Part shown: one piece after another, positions 18,300-27,570 of the stretch
Position numbering within the stretch: the stretch's first letter is position 1
How the letters are laid out: the number at the start of each line of letters is the position of its first letter
Source of the DNA: Flavobacteriales bacterium
GTDB taxonomy: Bacteria; Bacteroidota; Bacteroidia; Flavobacteriales_C; GCA-002722245
Assembly (NCBI GenBank): GCA_002722245.1
Contig: PBLA01000019.1
Span: 85,036-149,035 of the forward strand
DNA length: 64,000 nt
Reading direction: 5' to 3'
Notes under the pieces: generated by a model
The model's input: the letters and a program-made list of their open reading frames with translations, nothing else
Told to the model about the DNA's origin: nothing
The model's database searches: none
Translations under genes and position numbers: made by a program

Positions 18300-18928
18300 T
18301 ATGCAATCGTTAAATATTGATCATATTTAAAGTAAGTATCCTTAAATAGATTAGACACCAGCATCCCAGCATTATTTCTTTTTACAAAACGATGAATTAA
18401 CCCTATCGCTTTTTTAGTGTTCTCCTCATCAAGCGCACTAAAAGGCTCATCCAAAAGCAACCATTCAAAAGGCATACAAAGCGCCCTTATTATTGCAACT
18501 CTCTGTCGCTCACCTCTCGACAGCAAGAGCACTTTCCGATTAATTAAATCCTGAACATCCATCTCCTGAAATAGTGCATGAATTTCAGCATCCGATAAGT
18601 GTGCCGTTAACTGATTTTTTAATTGCACATTTTCAAGCGCTGTTAAATCATCCAATAATTCTAAGTCTTGAAAAACAATCGCAATTTTTTTAGCACGTAA
18701 AGGACTCCAATCCTCCACAGGATAATCATTGATCAATAATTCTCCAGTAAAATCTGTTCGTGTTCCATACAACACACCTAATAGCGTTGATTTTCCAGTA
18801 CCAGAAGGCGCAGAAATATGGATACACTCCCCTGCATTAAGCACCACATTCTTTCCCCATAATAGGGATGATTGTGAGTAGGAACTTAACAAAGGAGATG
18901 GAACAATATTTAGTAATTTGATCTCCAT
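18299..18928 (-). CDS. ABC transporter ATP-binding protein, LolD-like
   Basis: 209 aa ATPase. Walker A APSGTGKST, Q-loop IVFQDLELLDDLTALENV, signature LSRGERQR (S-R-G-E in place of the usual S-G-G-Q), Walker B LLLDEPFSALD. Closest in pattern to the LolD/MacB/FtsE group that pairs with FtsX-type permeases, and its partner follows with a 1-nt overlap. The H-loop histidine is not obvious: the expected region reads AGMLVSNLF, where the usual is VTHD/VSHD, so hydrolysis may be atypical. Confidence 0.85.
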   Translation of the reverse strand: MEIKLLNIVPSPLLSSYSQSSLLWGKNVVLNAGECIHISAPSGTGKSTLLGVLYGTRTDFTGELLINDYPVEDWSPLRAKKIAIVFQDLELLDDLTALENVQLKNQLTAHLSDAEIHALFQEMDVQDLINRKVLLLSRGERQRVAIIRALCMPFEWLLLDEPFSALDEENTKKAIGLIHRFVKRNNAGMLVSNLFKDTYFKYDQYLTIA

Positions 18929-20518
18929 TTACATCATCCATTCAATCACAGGCTGAACAAGCGTTCCCGCCTCAGAAATTAATTTAATCGTAGAAATCAA
19001 TCCATTGTCATTATTCTTAAAATAAATCACCATCTTTCCTTCAACAACCCCCACATCGTAAACGCCTTGTTCTGAAAAAAGAAGATGATCAAGATTATTA
19101 AACTTTTGTAAAAACAAAGGGCTCTCGTGTTTCAAAACCTCAAAAAGCGCATTAAAGTCAATATACGCTGCTGTTCGATTATTCCCAACAAGCGTATCAA
19201 GTTCAGGACTCAATTTACTTGACATAGTTTTCAGTTCCTCAATACCCTGCGGTGTAGTTGTCAACAAGAATTTTTCATCTACTACAGAGAAAAAAAGTGT
19301 TCCATTTAAACTCGAGAAGCCATTAACTTTTGGCAAATCACCACTAATTGACTTCAATACTCCTTGAAAATTGTCAGGATCCTTTAAACTCATAGCCAAA
19401 TTAATTTGCTGAACGGGCTCACTTACCTCCTGTGTAATCACAAGATCATTTCCCTCATCATCCATGTCCACCGTTTTAATCGTTTTTTTAACCGTATCCA
19501 CTCCGTTTAACGCTGCCAATACATCGCCCTTAAAAAACTGTGCCAATTGACCCATTTTAAATTTAATGGGAGAATTCATTAAAGCAGCATCCCAGGCCTT
19601 ATCTACACGATAAAATTTAAGCATATCTAGTAAACCTTCCGATTTTAACGATGTGGTAAAAAGCGCCAAAGGATACGCTTGTTGAACAACGCCAGTTAAA
19701 TTCTTAATATTGTTTGCTTTATCAAACCCTTTATACACAGCCATTTGAGTGGGATTTAGATATTGTTTCTGTTGTACTTCAATTCTCCCTTCATTGAAAT
19801 TTGCTAAAAAAACCGACTTAGCACCAGTTAAATCCTCCTTCTTTATATCTATTGACTCAAAAAAACTATAGTCCTTAAGCATCTTCACACCATCATCTAA
19901 AAACGCTAGAAAATCATCGTTACTTACCCATAATGAAAGATGGGATGAATTGCGTAAGGCATAATGAAATGAAGAATCCTTATGTTCAAGCGATGTTGAT
20001 TCTGTTTGCTTAAACAATGTTTCCATTTCCGAGATTAAGTCACCACCAAATGGACTGTAAAAGTAAATCGCTGCATTTTCATCCCATAATAAAGTGTGTT
20101 CAGACGATAACTCAGCAACTAAAAACCCCTGATCAGTTAATACCTCAACGGAAGGGAAATGCTGCTCAATGTACGTAGCTAGAAGTTCATTATCATTTAA
20201 CGGGAGAACAGCTCCTATTTTACCTTCCAAAAAACTTGAACCAACACTAAAAAAATAGTACTTAGATAATCGCTGAATGCCAGCATTAGCAGGATCTTTA
20301 ATTAAGTCCGACAATGGACCCTTAGCGATATCATTCGTTAAATCATTGTGCGCAATCAAATCAAAAAAAGCATCACTAAAAATCGCTTCCGTATTTATGC
20401 TTAAAACAGCACATGCATCTGTTGGGATGTAATCGGAATGATTAACCCGATCACTAGAACAAGAAAAAAGAACAGATAGAAGTAAAATTTTTAGTAGAAA
20501 AAATATTCTTTTTTTCAT
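18929..20518 (-). CDS. DUF4836 family lipoprotein
   Basis: 529 aa from ATG 20518 (MKKRIFFLLKILLLSVLFSC), which gives a lipoprotein signal peptide with lipobox LFSC. Longer forms from 20584 would start inside the promoter and are rejected. The sequence SDYIPTDACAVLSINTEAIF and repeated DLxKxPANAGI-type segments fit the Bacteroidota DUF4836 family, whose function is unknown. The stop abuts the LolD-like ATPase start with no gap, so this lipoprotein is probably the substrate-side or accessory component of that ABC system. An exact TATATTTG box lies 39 nt upstream. Confidence 0.8.
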   Translation of the reverse strand: MKKRIFFLLKILLLSVLFSCSSDRVNHSDYIPTDACAVLSINTEAIFSDAFFDLIAHNDLTNDIAKGPLSDLIKDPANAGIQRLSKYYFFSVGSSFLEGKIGAVLPLNDNELLATYIEQHFPSVEVLTDQGFLVAELSSEHTLLWDENAAIYFYSPFGGDLISEMETLFKQTESTSLEHKDSSFHYALRNSSHLSLWVSNDDFLAFLDDGVKMLKDYSFFESIDIKKEDLTGAKSVFLANFNEGRIEVQQKQYLNPTQMAVYKGFDKANNIKNLTGVVQQAYPLALFTTSLKSEGLLDMLKFYRVDKAWDAALMNSPIKFKMGQLAQFFKGDVLAALNGVDTVKKTIKTVDMDDEGNDLVITQEVSEPVQQINLAMSLKDPDNFQGVLKSISGDLPKVNGFSSLNGTLFFSVVDEKFLLTTTPQGIEELKTMSSKLSPELDTLVGNNRTAAYIDFNALFEVLKHESPLFLQKFNNLDHLLFSEQGVYDVGVVEGKMVIYFKNNDNGLISTIKLISEAGTLVQPVIEWMM

Positions 20519-20556
20519 GTTCGTCCTTATAAATTGATTCTGAATCCCCATAGCCG

Positions 20557-20564
20557 CAAATATA
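20557..20564 (-). promoter_or_regulatory. Promoter -7 box for the DUF4836-ABC operon
   Basis: TATATTTG on the minus strand, an exact TAnnTTTG, with a TTG 17 nt upstream. It lies 39 bp before the chosen ATG and inside any longer reading of the gene, so it also decides the start. Confidence 0.5.
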
Positions 20565-20619
20565 ACCTGATAAACGACAGGCAATAAGAATTGTTCAAAA
20601 ATAAACTTGATAAGAGGGG

Positions 20620-22380
20620 CTATTGATCGTCATTTTTAAATTGGTAATCAAATAAACGCTTGTAGTAACCATCTGCCCCCAAAAGTTCCTTATGTGTCCC
20701 TTGTTCCACCTTTTCCCCTTGATCCATAACAATGATTTGATCTGCATTTTGAATTGTAGACAAACGATGGGCAATTACAATAGACGTCCTCCCTTCCGTT
20801 AATTTTTCAATCGCCCGCTGAATTAATTGTTCAGAGTGCGTATCCACCGAGGAGGTGGCCTCATCTAAAACAAGTATCTGAGGATTATATACATAAGCTC
20901 TGAGGAAGGCCAAAAGTTGACGTTGTCCAACAGAAAGAACAGCCCCACGTTCCCTGACCTGATAGTCATAACCACCATCAAGCCCCATAATGTAATCGTG
21001 TACACCAATTAATTTCGCTCCTTCTATTACGCGCGCTCGTGAGATTTCTGTATTATTTAATGTGATATTATTTAAAATTGAATCATCAAACAAAAATACA
21101 TCCTGAAGCACTACAGCAGTTACTCTCCTTAAATGCTCCAAAGTAAAATCATTGATATTTACACCATCAATACAAATTGAGCCTTTGTCAATTTCATAAA
21201 ACTTTGTAAGTACGTTAATAATTGACGACTTACCTGCACCAGTTGCACCAACCAACGCAAGAACCTGGCCTTTACCAACCTCAAAAGATAAATTCTTTAA
21301 AACCGGCACCCCTTTTTTATAGGCAAAAGAAACCTCCTTAAAAGAGATGTGTCCCTCCACCTGTATATCAGCCTCGTATCCTTCGTCCGATATATGTTCA
21401 TTAGTATCCAACACATTAAATACCCGATTAGCCGCTACCATACCCATTTGCAACGTGTTGAATCGATCCGCTAATTGACGAATAGGCCGGTAAATCATAT
21501 GGATAAATAAAATAAACGCCATCACATCACCAATCTGGGCATACCCCGAAATCACACCTTTCGCACCCCACCACACCAATAAAGCAATAGATCCCGCAGA
21601 CAACACCTCAACAACAGGAAAAAATACAGCATTCGCCCAAACCGTTTTTACCCAAGCATCACGATGTTTTTTATTCACCTCCTTAAACCGTCTCATTTCT
21701 TCCTCCTCTCGATTAAAGATTTGAACGATATTCATTCCCGTAACATGCTCCTGAATAAATGTATTAATCGCAGCTACATTTTTTCTCACCTCAATAAATG
21801 CAGATTTGATGGCCTTTTTAAATAAAATCGTCGAAACAATTAAAACAGGCACAGGAATCAAAACAATCAAAGTTAGTTTCCAATTGATGTATACCATAAA
21901 TACGAGAACCATTATCAATTGCAGAATATCCGAAATGATATTTAGCAACCCGGAAGAAAAAACATCTGCAATAGTTTGAATATCGCTTGTCACTCTTGTA
22001 ACCAAAGCACCAATCGGGGTATTATCAAAATAAGTTAATTTGAATTGAACAACATGCTTAAAAAGTTTCTTCCTTATATTCAGAATAACACTTTGCCCCA
22101 ACCAATTCGCTAAATAAGATTGTAAAAACTGCATAAACGCATGCACAACCAACAACCCAAGTAAAACTAAAATAATCTGCCTTAACCCTTCTGTATCACC
22201 AAACTGAATTTTATCATCAACAGCAATCTTAATCAAGTAAGTACGAACAGGAGCCATAAAAGACAGTAATATGGTAATAAGGGCAGTACCATAAAATGCT
22301 GTTCGAAAAGGACGTACATATTTCATCGTACGCTTGAGTACTTTACCATCAATTGCTTTTCCCGTTATCGAATTACCCAC
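20620..22380 (-). CDS. ABC exporter, fused permease and ATPase
   Basis: 586 aa, homodimeric MsbA/LmrA-type half-exporter. Six transmembrane helices occupy about residues 25-310, with the ABC_membrane pattern LTYFDNTPIGALVTRVTSD. The nucleotide-binding domain has Walker A LVGATGAGKSS, signature LSVGQRQL, Walker B ILVLDEATSSVD and the H-loop IVIAHRLST. Likely exports lipids, drugs or peptides; no specificity can be given. Starts 2 bp after truA stops, so it is translated from the same message. 101 bp separate it from the DUF4836 gene. Confidence 0.9.
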   Translation of the reverse strand: MGNSITGKAIDGKVLKRTMKYVRPFRTAFYGTALITILLSFMAPVRTYLIKIAVDDKIQFGDTEGLRQIILVLLGLLVVHAFMQFLQSYLANWLGQSVILNIRKKLFKHVVQFKLTYFDNTPIGALVTRVTSDIQTIADVFSSGLLNIISDILQLIMVLVFMVYINWKLTLIVLIPVPVLIVSTILFKKAIKSAFIEVRKNVAAINTFIQEHVTGMNIVQIFNREEEEMRRFKEVNKKHRDAWVKTVWANAVFFPVVEVLSAGSIALLVWWGAKGVISGYAQIGDVMAFILFIHMIYRPIRQLADRFNTLQMGMVAANRVFNVLDTNEHISDEGYEADIQVEGHISFKEVSFAYKKGVPVLKNLSFEVGKGQVLALVGATGAGKSSIINVLTKFYEIDKGSICIDGVNINDFTLEHLRRVTAVVLQDVFLFDDSILNNITLNNTEISRARVIEGAKLIGVHDYIMGLDGGYDYQVRERGAVLSVGQRQLLAFLRAYVYNPQILVLDEATSSVDTHSEQLIQRAIEKLTEGRTSIVIAHRLSTIQNADQIIVMDQGEKVEQGTHKELLGADGYYKRLFDYQFKNDDQ

Positions 22381-22382
22381 AG

Positions 22383-23135
22383 TTACCTTATCGCTTTTAT
22401 CAATTCATCAGGATATTGAATGGCTGATAAAAACAACCCTTGAGCAGGAGCGCTCACGCCTGCCTCTCCTCTATCTCTCGCTTCAATTATTCGTTTCATA
22501 TCCTCCGGACTTCGTTTTCCTAAACCAATTTCCACTAAAGTTCCCACAATTGCACGAACCATATTTCTTAAAAATCTATTGGCTGTTATAGATATAACTA
22601 TCTCCTCCCCAATAAGATTCAACTCCACCTCCATCACGTCGCAAATATTCGTTTTAGCATCCGTATGTAATTTAGAAAAAGAGGTAAAATCAGAATAATC
22701 CAATATAAAACTAGCCGCCTTTTGCATAGCATGCACATCTAGCGACTGACGCACCCACCACCTGTTTTCATTAAATGGGTTTTTAACTAATGTAATGTAA
22801 TAATGATATTGACGCGCAGTCGCACTAAAACGCGCATGAAAGTCTTTTTGAACACCTCGTAGTGCTTTAATAACAATCGAATTTGGAACAACCGCATTTA
22901 ACTTATAGTGTAATTGCTCTGTATCTAAACCCTCCTTTACGCAATCAAAATGGGCATAAAAGTCATTCGCATGTACACCTGTATCTGTTCTGCCACACCC
23001 AGTTACTTTAATTTCCTCTCCTAAGAGCATGCTCAACTTCTGCTCAAGTGTTTCCTGAACAGAAGGAGAAGAAGGTTGAATTTGCCAACCATTAAAAGTC
23101 AAACCATTATATGCTAACCTCAATAAATACCTCAT
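22383..23135 (-). CDS. truA: tRNA pseudouridine(38-40) synthase
   Basis: 250 aa. Converts uridines 38, 39 and 40 of the tRNA anticodon arm to pseudouridine. The catalytic motif GCGRTDTGVHA places the nucleophile at Asp51, and FHARFSATARQYHYYI and FLRNMVRAIVGTLVEIG are the other conserved blocks. Length is normal for TruA. It is followed after 2 bp by the ABC exporter and preceded, 53 bp upstream, by cutA. Note that the tRNA-His in this window carries a U31-U39 mismatch whose U39 is a TruA target position. Confidence 0.95.
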   Translation of the reverse strand: MRYLLRLAYNGLTFNGWQIQPSSPSVQETLEQKLSMLLGEEIKVTGCGRTDTGVHANDFYAHFDCVKEGLDTEQLHYKLNAVVPNSIVIKALRGVQKDFHARFSATARQYHYYITLVKNPFNENRWWVRQSLDVHAMQKAASFILDYSDFTSFSKLHTDAKTNICDVMEVELNLIGEEIVISITANRFLRNMVRAIVGTLVEIGLGKRSPEDMKRIIEARDRGEAGVSAPAQGLFLSAIQYPDELIKAIR

Positions 23136-23188
23136 TATACTTTATTTCCCCAAAAAAATTATCGTTACACCCACTCAAAACGTCGCAC

Positions 23189-23500
23189 TCATTTCACTTG
23201 ATCATTTACCCAGGCTAAATATTGTTTATCCGCTTCCTGACAAGCTAAGCTAAAAATGGCAGGAACATCATATGAATGCAGTTCTTTTATTCGATTAGCT
23301 AAATCCGTAAAACTACCCTGAATCGATTTAATCAAAAGAACAACCTCATGATCCTCCACCAGCTCACCTTCCCAAAAATAAAAGGATTCCATTCCTGGAA
23401 TAATGTTTACACAAGCACAACGTTTTTCACGTACCAAAGATTTACCAATCATCCGAGCCTCCTCTTTAGAAGCACAAACTGTATAAACAAGCTCTATCAT
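23189..23500 (-). CDS. cutA: CutA-like divalent cation tolerance protein
   Basis: 103 aa. The CutA1 fold signature is plain: VYTVCASKEEARMIGKSLV, KRCACVNIIPGMESFYFWEG, EVVLLIKS, and YDVPAIFSLACQEADKQYLAW. CutA proteins form trimers with a PII-like ferredoxin fold; the link to copper tolerance rests on E. coli genetics and is not a demonstrated general function. It overlaps the acylphosphatase gene by 4 bp (ATGA), so the two are co-translated. Confidence 0.93.
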   Translation of the reverse strand: MIELVYTVCASKEEARMIGKSLVREKRCACVNIIPGMESFYFWEGELVEDHEVVLLIKSIQGSFTDLANRIKELHSYDVPAIFSLACQEADKQYLAWVNDQVK

Positions 23501-23778
23501 CTTCTAATTTCAAAAAATTTGAACCCAACAATTTCTCCTGGCTCCACATCAATTTTAGAAACTCGAGCCATAACCGGGCCATTATAAACCCACTCTAAAA
23601 ACTCATCCGCTTTCATTTGAGTAGTTTCTATTTCGGCATATACCGTACCATCGGGCTCATTTCTACAAAACCCTTTAATACTTCTTTCATTGGCCACTTG
23701 TGCAGTGAAGTTTCTAAACCCAACACGCTGAACCCTTCCGTGAATTTTTATGTTTAAATGAATCATCATTGTTACCAC
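23497..23778 (-). CDS. acyP: Acylphosphatase
   Basis: 93 aa, or 89 aa from the second likely ATG at 23766 (MIHLNIKIHG). Hydrolyses carboxyl-phosphate bonds. The family signature GRVQRVGFRNFT contains the phosphate-binding arginine, and the catalytic asparagine is expected in KGFCRNEPDGTV, which is present. Cytoplasmic single-domain form. It is the first gene of a minus-strand run: acylphosphatase, cutA, truA, ABC exporter. Confidence 0.93.
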   Translation of the reverse strand: MVTMMIHLNIKIHGRVQRVGFRNFTAQVANERSIKGFCRNEPDGTVYAEIETTQMKADEFLEWVYNGPVMARVSKIDVEPGEIVGFKFFEIRR

Positions 23779-23823
23779 AAAAGTATTAATTTAGAATGGC
23801 ATTCACCTTGAACTCGTTATGAA

Positions 23824-24501
23824 ATGATTGAACAATCTACCTTAACCTTTTTAACCGAATTACAAGAGAACAATAACAGAGACTGGTTCAACGATCATCG
23901 AAAAAAATATGAAATCGCGAGGGATAATTTTGCTGCATTCGTTGAGCAACTTATTCTTGATCTGTCCAAAATGGATGAATTTATTACAGAGGCAACACCC
24001 AAAAATGCCATTTTTAGAATTTTTAAAGATGTTCGGTTTTCCAAGGATAAATCACCATACAAAACCCATTTTAGCGCCTCCATTGCAAAAGGAGGTAGAA
24101 AAAGTATGTATCCTGGATACTACATTCATCTTGAGCCCAATAATAAATCACTTTTAGCAAGTGGCATTTGGCGTCCGCAACCCGAAATCCTCAAATCCGT
24201 TCGTCAGGAAATCGCATACAATCATAAAGCGTACGAAAAAATCATATCGCATAGCGCATTCACCCGCGCTTTTGGAACCGTGGAAGGAAACAGACTTGTT
24301 CGTCCACCTAAAGGATTTGACAAAGACCACCCTGCAATCGAACATTTAAAAATGAAAGACTTTGTTGTCCATCATAAAGTCCAAGACATCGAGATTTGCA
24401 AATCCGAATTCAATAATTATTGCGTAGAAACGTTTAAAATCGCCCAGCCTTTTTCTGCCTACTTCCGAGGGCCCGTATACGATGTACTCGAAAGCGAATA
24501 A
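23824..24501 (+). CDS. DUF2461 family protein (TIGR02453)
   Basis: 225 aa. N-terminal FLTELQENNNRDWFNDHR and the RIFKDVRFSKDKSPYKTHF block are diagnostic for DUF2461, a widespread bacterial and fungal family of unknown function. Later blocks YPGYYIHLEPNNKSLLASG and RLVRPPKGFDKDHPAIEHL also fit. No signal peptide or membrane segment. It is divergent from the acylphosphatase gene and 36 bp upstream of the phosphoesterase gene. Confidence 0.88.
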   Translation: MIEQSTLTFLTELQENNNRDWFNDHRKKYEIARDNFAAFVEQLILDLSKMDEFITEATPKNAIFRIFKDVRFSKDKSPYKTHFSASIAKGGRKSMYPGYYIHLEPNNKSLLASGIWRPQPEILKSVRQEIAYNHKAYEKIISHSAFTRAFGTVEGNRLVRPPKGFDKDHPAIEHLKMKDFVVHHKVQDIEICKSEFNNYCVETFKIAQPFSAYFRGPVYDVLESE

Positions 24502-24537
24502 AGCAATATTAAACACATTCATTCTTACACCACGCGT

Positions 24538-25035
24538 ATGACAAAAATCCTTATTCTCTCGGACACACACTCCTATCTCGACCCCCGATTAAAAAAACAT
24601 ATTCAATCCGTTGACATGGTATGGCATGGAGGTGACATCGGTAACATTTCGGTTATGGACGAAATAAATACCCTCAAACCCGTAATTGGAGTACAAGGAA
24701 ACATTGATGATCATGTGGTTAAAGCCGAATATCCCAAAAATCAAATTTTCGAACTTCACGGAAAAAAAATAATCATCACACATATAGCAGGGTATCCAAA
24801 GAGGTATAAACCACAAGCCATAAATCTCATACAAAAAGAACGCCCTGACATTTTTATATGCGGTCACTCACACGTACTCAAAGTGATGTATGATGAAGAT
24901 TTAAAACATCTTCACATCAATCCTGGAGCCTGCGGAAAACATGGATTTCACAAAGTACAAACAGCCGTCAAAATAAAGATATCTGAAGAAGGGATAAGTA
25001 ATGACGTAGAAATCATTGAATTGGAAAGAAGATAA
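24538..25035 (+). CDS. YfcE/MJ0936-type metallophosphoesterase
   Basis: 165 aa calcineurin-like phosphodiesterase. The metal-binding motifs occur in order: LSDTHS (residues 7-12), GGDIG, QGNID, a THIAGYP histidine and CGHSH. This set matches YfcE-type enzymes that hydrolyse phosphodiesters in vitro with manganese; the physiological substrate is unknown. Length is typical. It lies downstream of the DUF2461 gene on the same strand. Confidence 0.9.
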   Translation: MTKILILSDTHSYLDPRLKKHIQSVDMVWHGGDIGNISVMDEINTLKPVIGVQGNIDDHVVKAEYPKNQIFELHGKKIIITHIAGYPKRYKPQAINLIQKERPDIFICGHSHVLKVMYDEDLKHLHINPGACGKHGFHKVQTAVKIKISEEGISNDVEIIELERR

Positions 25036-25054
25036 CCCTTTTTAGGACCATTCA

Positions 25055-25615
25055 TCAAAAAGAAATTAAATCCGTCTTTATAGAATCCGCAAAATGCTGA
25101 TCATGGGTAGAACAAAAAATCAAGCAATCCTTTTTTAACTCATGTATAATATCTGATAAATGCAATTTGCTTTTCATATCAAAATACACGGTTGGCTCAT
25201 CCAAAAACAACACATCCGGTTTTTTCAATAACTGACGAATCACACAAAGCTTACGAAATTGACCGTCACTTAACTCATCCAAAAACCGATCCCACGGAAT
25301 CGCCAAATCAAACTTACTTAACCAAGCCTCTTTTTCCTCGCTAGACGAGTCCACTCCAAAACTTAAAAAATCTTCCACTGAAAGATAAACTCCTTTTGAA
25401 ATGGATGAATCCACCCATCCAATTGATTCAAAATTAGAAACAACCTCTCCAGAAATAGGCTGTACCAAACCAGCCAGCGTTTTCAAAAAAGTGGATTTAC
25501 CAACCCCATTATCACCTAACAACACAACAACTTCCCCTTTTCTCCAACTTTTGGAAAAAGAGTCAGCAAATAGAGCCTTCGTATAACCAATATGTAAATT
25601 ATTAACTTCTAACAC
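25055..25615 (-). CDS. ABC ATPase of an iron/cobalamin-type importer
   Basis: 186 aa. Walker A LLGDNGVGKST, signature LSDGQ, Walker B FLDEP and H-loop CSTHD are present. It is short for the FecE/BtuD group (about 250 aa); the helical region is cut down, and the Q-loop glutamine position reads GWVDSSIS with no glutamine. It overlaps the permease gene by 14 bp and is the last gene of the trmH-like/asnB/importer run. Most likely a minimal but functional subunit; reduced coupling is possible. Confidence 0.82.
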   Translation of the reverse strand: MLEVNNLHIGYTKALFADSFSKSWRKGEVVVLLGDNGVGKSTFLKTLAGLVQPISGEVVSNFESIGWVDSSISKGVYLSVEDFLSFGVDSSSEEKEAWLSKFDLAIPWDRFLDELSDGQFRKLCVIRQLLKKPDVLFLDEPTVYFDMKSKLHLSDIIHELKKDCLIFCSTHDQHFADSIKTDLISF

Positions 25616-26585
25616 CTGATATTCGTTTAATCAAAAAGTAAACTATAACGGGCACCCCTAAAACACTTAAAACAGCATTAAGTGGAAGTATAAAGCCACC
25701 CAGCGCACCCCGAGCAATCAAATCAGCCAACAACACCAAAATAGCCCCAAACAACACCGTCATAGGAAGTAATTTATTCACATTAGATGTCTTAAAAAAC
25801 AACTTCAAAATATTCGGAACAACAATACCCACAAAAGCAATTGGACCAACAAAACTTGTAATTAAACCAATCCAAACACCAAAAACAAGTAAAAGTAAAC
25901 GCTTGTTAAAAGAAACAGATTTCTTTGTAAGCAACTTTAATTCAGCATCCCCTAAAGCATACACATTTAACCAAGATGCATATCTTTTCATAAAACCAAA
26001 ACCAACTACACTAATCAGAGCCAAACCGCCTAAAGCATAAAAGTTAACCCGATTAAAACTACCCATCCCCCAAAACACATAATTTTTCATTCCCACCGCA
26101 TCACTCAATTGTAAGAGCACCTCCAGCATGGCATAACTCCCATAACTCAATAACAAACCAATAATTAAAACAAACGTTAAATTCAACGATTTTCCAGCAA
26201 CAGCAATTAAAAGAAATAAAAAAAACAATGCACCGAGCACTGCAAAAACACTTAATCCTAACCATTCAAACTGACTCGATACAGCCGGAATCAAATAAAA
26301 AACACCCACGCCAAGACTAGCACCCGAATTAACCCCCAAGGTAGTAGGGCCCGCAAGCGGATTTTTAAATAACGTTTGAATTCCCAATCCAATTAATCCA
26401 CAGCTAGCCCCCACTACAATGGACAGGCAAGCCCTCAACAATCTCGATTGTAAAATATTACCTTCTACAGAATCAAAACGATCAAATGCATGCAGTAAAT
26501 CAATATCCACCGATCCCAGCAAAAGCTCCAAAACCACCAATGCCAACAAAACAAAAAATAATATGATTACCCCTCTATTCTTCAA
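25602..26585 (-). CDS. FecCD-family importer permease
   Basis: 327 aa with about ten hydrophobic segments. FecCD hallmarks: SRLLRACLSIVVGASCGLIG with the LxGxxLQ-like GLGIQTLFKNPLAGPTTLG, and FVGPIAFVGIVVPNILKLF near residue 240. Transports ferric siderophore, heme or cobalamin in the family. Overlaps the substrate-binding protein gene by 11 bp upstream and the ATPase gene by 14 bp downstream, so all three are translated together. Confidence 0.88.
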   Translation of the reverse strand: MKNRGVIILFFVLLALVVLELLLGSVDIDLLHAFDRFDSVEGNILQSRLLRACLSIVVGASCGLIGLGIQTLFKNPLAGPTTLGVNSGASLGVGVFYLIPAVSSQFEWLGLSVFAVLGALFFLFLLIAVAGKSLNLTFVLIIGLLLSYGSYAMLEVLLQLSDAVGMKNYVFWGMGSFNRVNFYALGGLALISVVGFGFMKRYASWLNVYALGDAELKLLTKKSVSFNKRLLLLVFGVWIGLITSFVGPIAFVGIVVPNILKLFFKTSNVNKLLPMTVLFGAILVLLADLIARGALGGFILPLNAVLSVLGVPVIVYFLIKRISGVRS

Positions 26586-27570
26586 GAGAAACTATTTCAA
26601 AAAATCGTCCCTTAGCCCCATTAAACAGAACCTCGTGCAGATCATTAATAATTAAATGAGAATTTAAAACACTCTGTTGAAAGTAGTCCGATTGCGTCGT
26701 ATTACAATAAATCATCCGCGCAGGATAATTATCCAATGTTAAAATATGCGCCATCCTTTTTTGATACCCCTCTTTAGACAAACCCCAATCCATAAAAAGT
26801 AAAAAATTCTGGCTACCAAGCGCTAAAATAGCTTGCTCATCCGATATCTTCTCACTTTTTTCGCTTCCATTCACACAAACCGGTTTTGCACCAGCAAAAC
26901 GTATTAAATTGCTTACATACGTATCACATCCAGGCTCATACCAACCGCTCCCAAAATTATCCAATTTAAGCACCATTTTCTCAGCATTCACTTTGTAAGT
27001 CTTAAAACACTTGAGCTTATCATTAATTACATTCTCAGCCTTTTCATTGGCACCAACCAATGGAGCTATCAATGATAAAAAATCCAATCTACGAAGAGGG
27101 TCGGACTCCAAATACTCATCGCAAACCAACTTTACTTGATCAAAAGACTTTACTTGATCAAGTTGATACGAGTTACAAATAATCAAATCAGGGTCTAGAG
27201 CCATAATCCTTTCCAAATCTATCTGATCACCTTGGCCAACAGATTTAACATGGGACCCAACATGCGTTAAACGATCATGATTTAATACACCAACCACATT
27301 TGTCTCCGCATTTAATGCCTGAAAATAATTGTAAAAAGGCGTGGCCAAAAGAACAATTCTATTATACGTCTTGTTTTCAAGAGTGGAGAGAACAACACGA
27401 TCAGTAGAAAAGGTTTTAATTGTATCCGTTCCTACAGAAAATAGTGCATGCCTTTTGGAAACGGAAGAATGTTCAGCCGAACACGAAAACAAAACCAAAC
27501 ACCACCCCCAAAGAAAAACAGCACACCATGTGCACAAAAACGCTTTTATTCGTAACCAATTAGAGACCAT
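26575..27570 (-). CDS. FecB/BtuF-type substrate-binding lipoprotein
   Basis: 331 aa from ATG 27570 (MVSNWLRIKAFLCTWCAV), giving a signal peptide with lipobox LVLFSC. A longer start at 27624 lies deeper inside asnB and has no signal character. Class III binding-protein pattern: RIVLLATPFYNYFQALNAE, VKSVGQGDQIDLERIMALDPDLIIC, ELDQ-like helix, and GSGWYEPGCDTYVSNLIRFAG. Probably captures a ferric chelate, heme or corrinoid at the periplasmic face. Overlaps asnB by 11 bp. Confidence 0.82.
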   Translation of the reverse strand: MVSNWLRIKAFLCTWCAVFLWGWCLVLFSCSAEHSSVSKRHALFSVGTDTIKTFSTDRVVLSTLENKTYNRIVLLATPFYNYFQALNAETNVVGVLNHDRLTHVGSHVKSVGQGDQIDLERIMALDPDLIICNSYQLDQVKSFDQVKLVCDEYLESDPLRRLDFLSLIAPLVGANEKAENVINDKLKCFKTYKVNAEKMVLKLDNFGSGWYEPGCDTYVSNLIRFAGAKPVCVNGSEKSEKISDEQAILALGSQNFLLFMDWGLSKEGYQKRMAHILTLDNYPARMIYCNTTQSDYFQQSVLNSHLIINDLHEVLFNGAKGRFFEIVSLEE

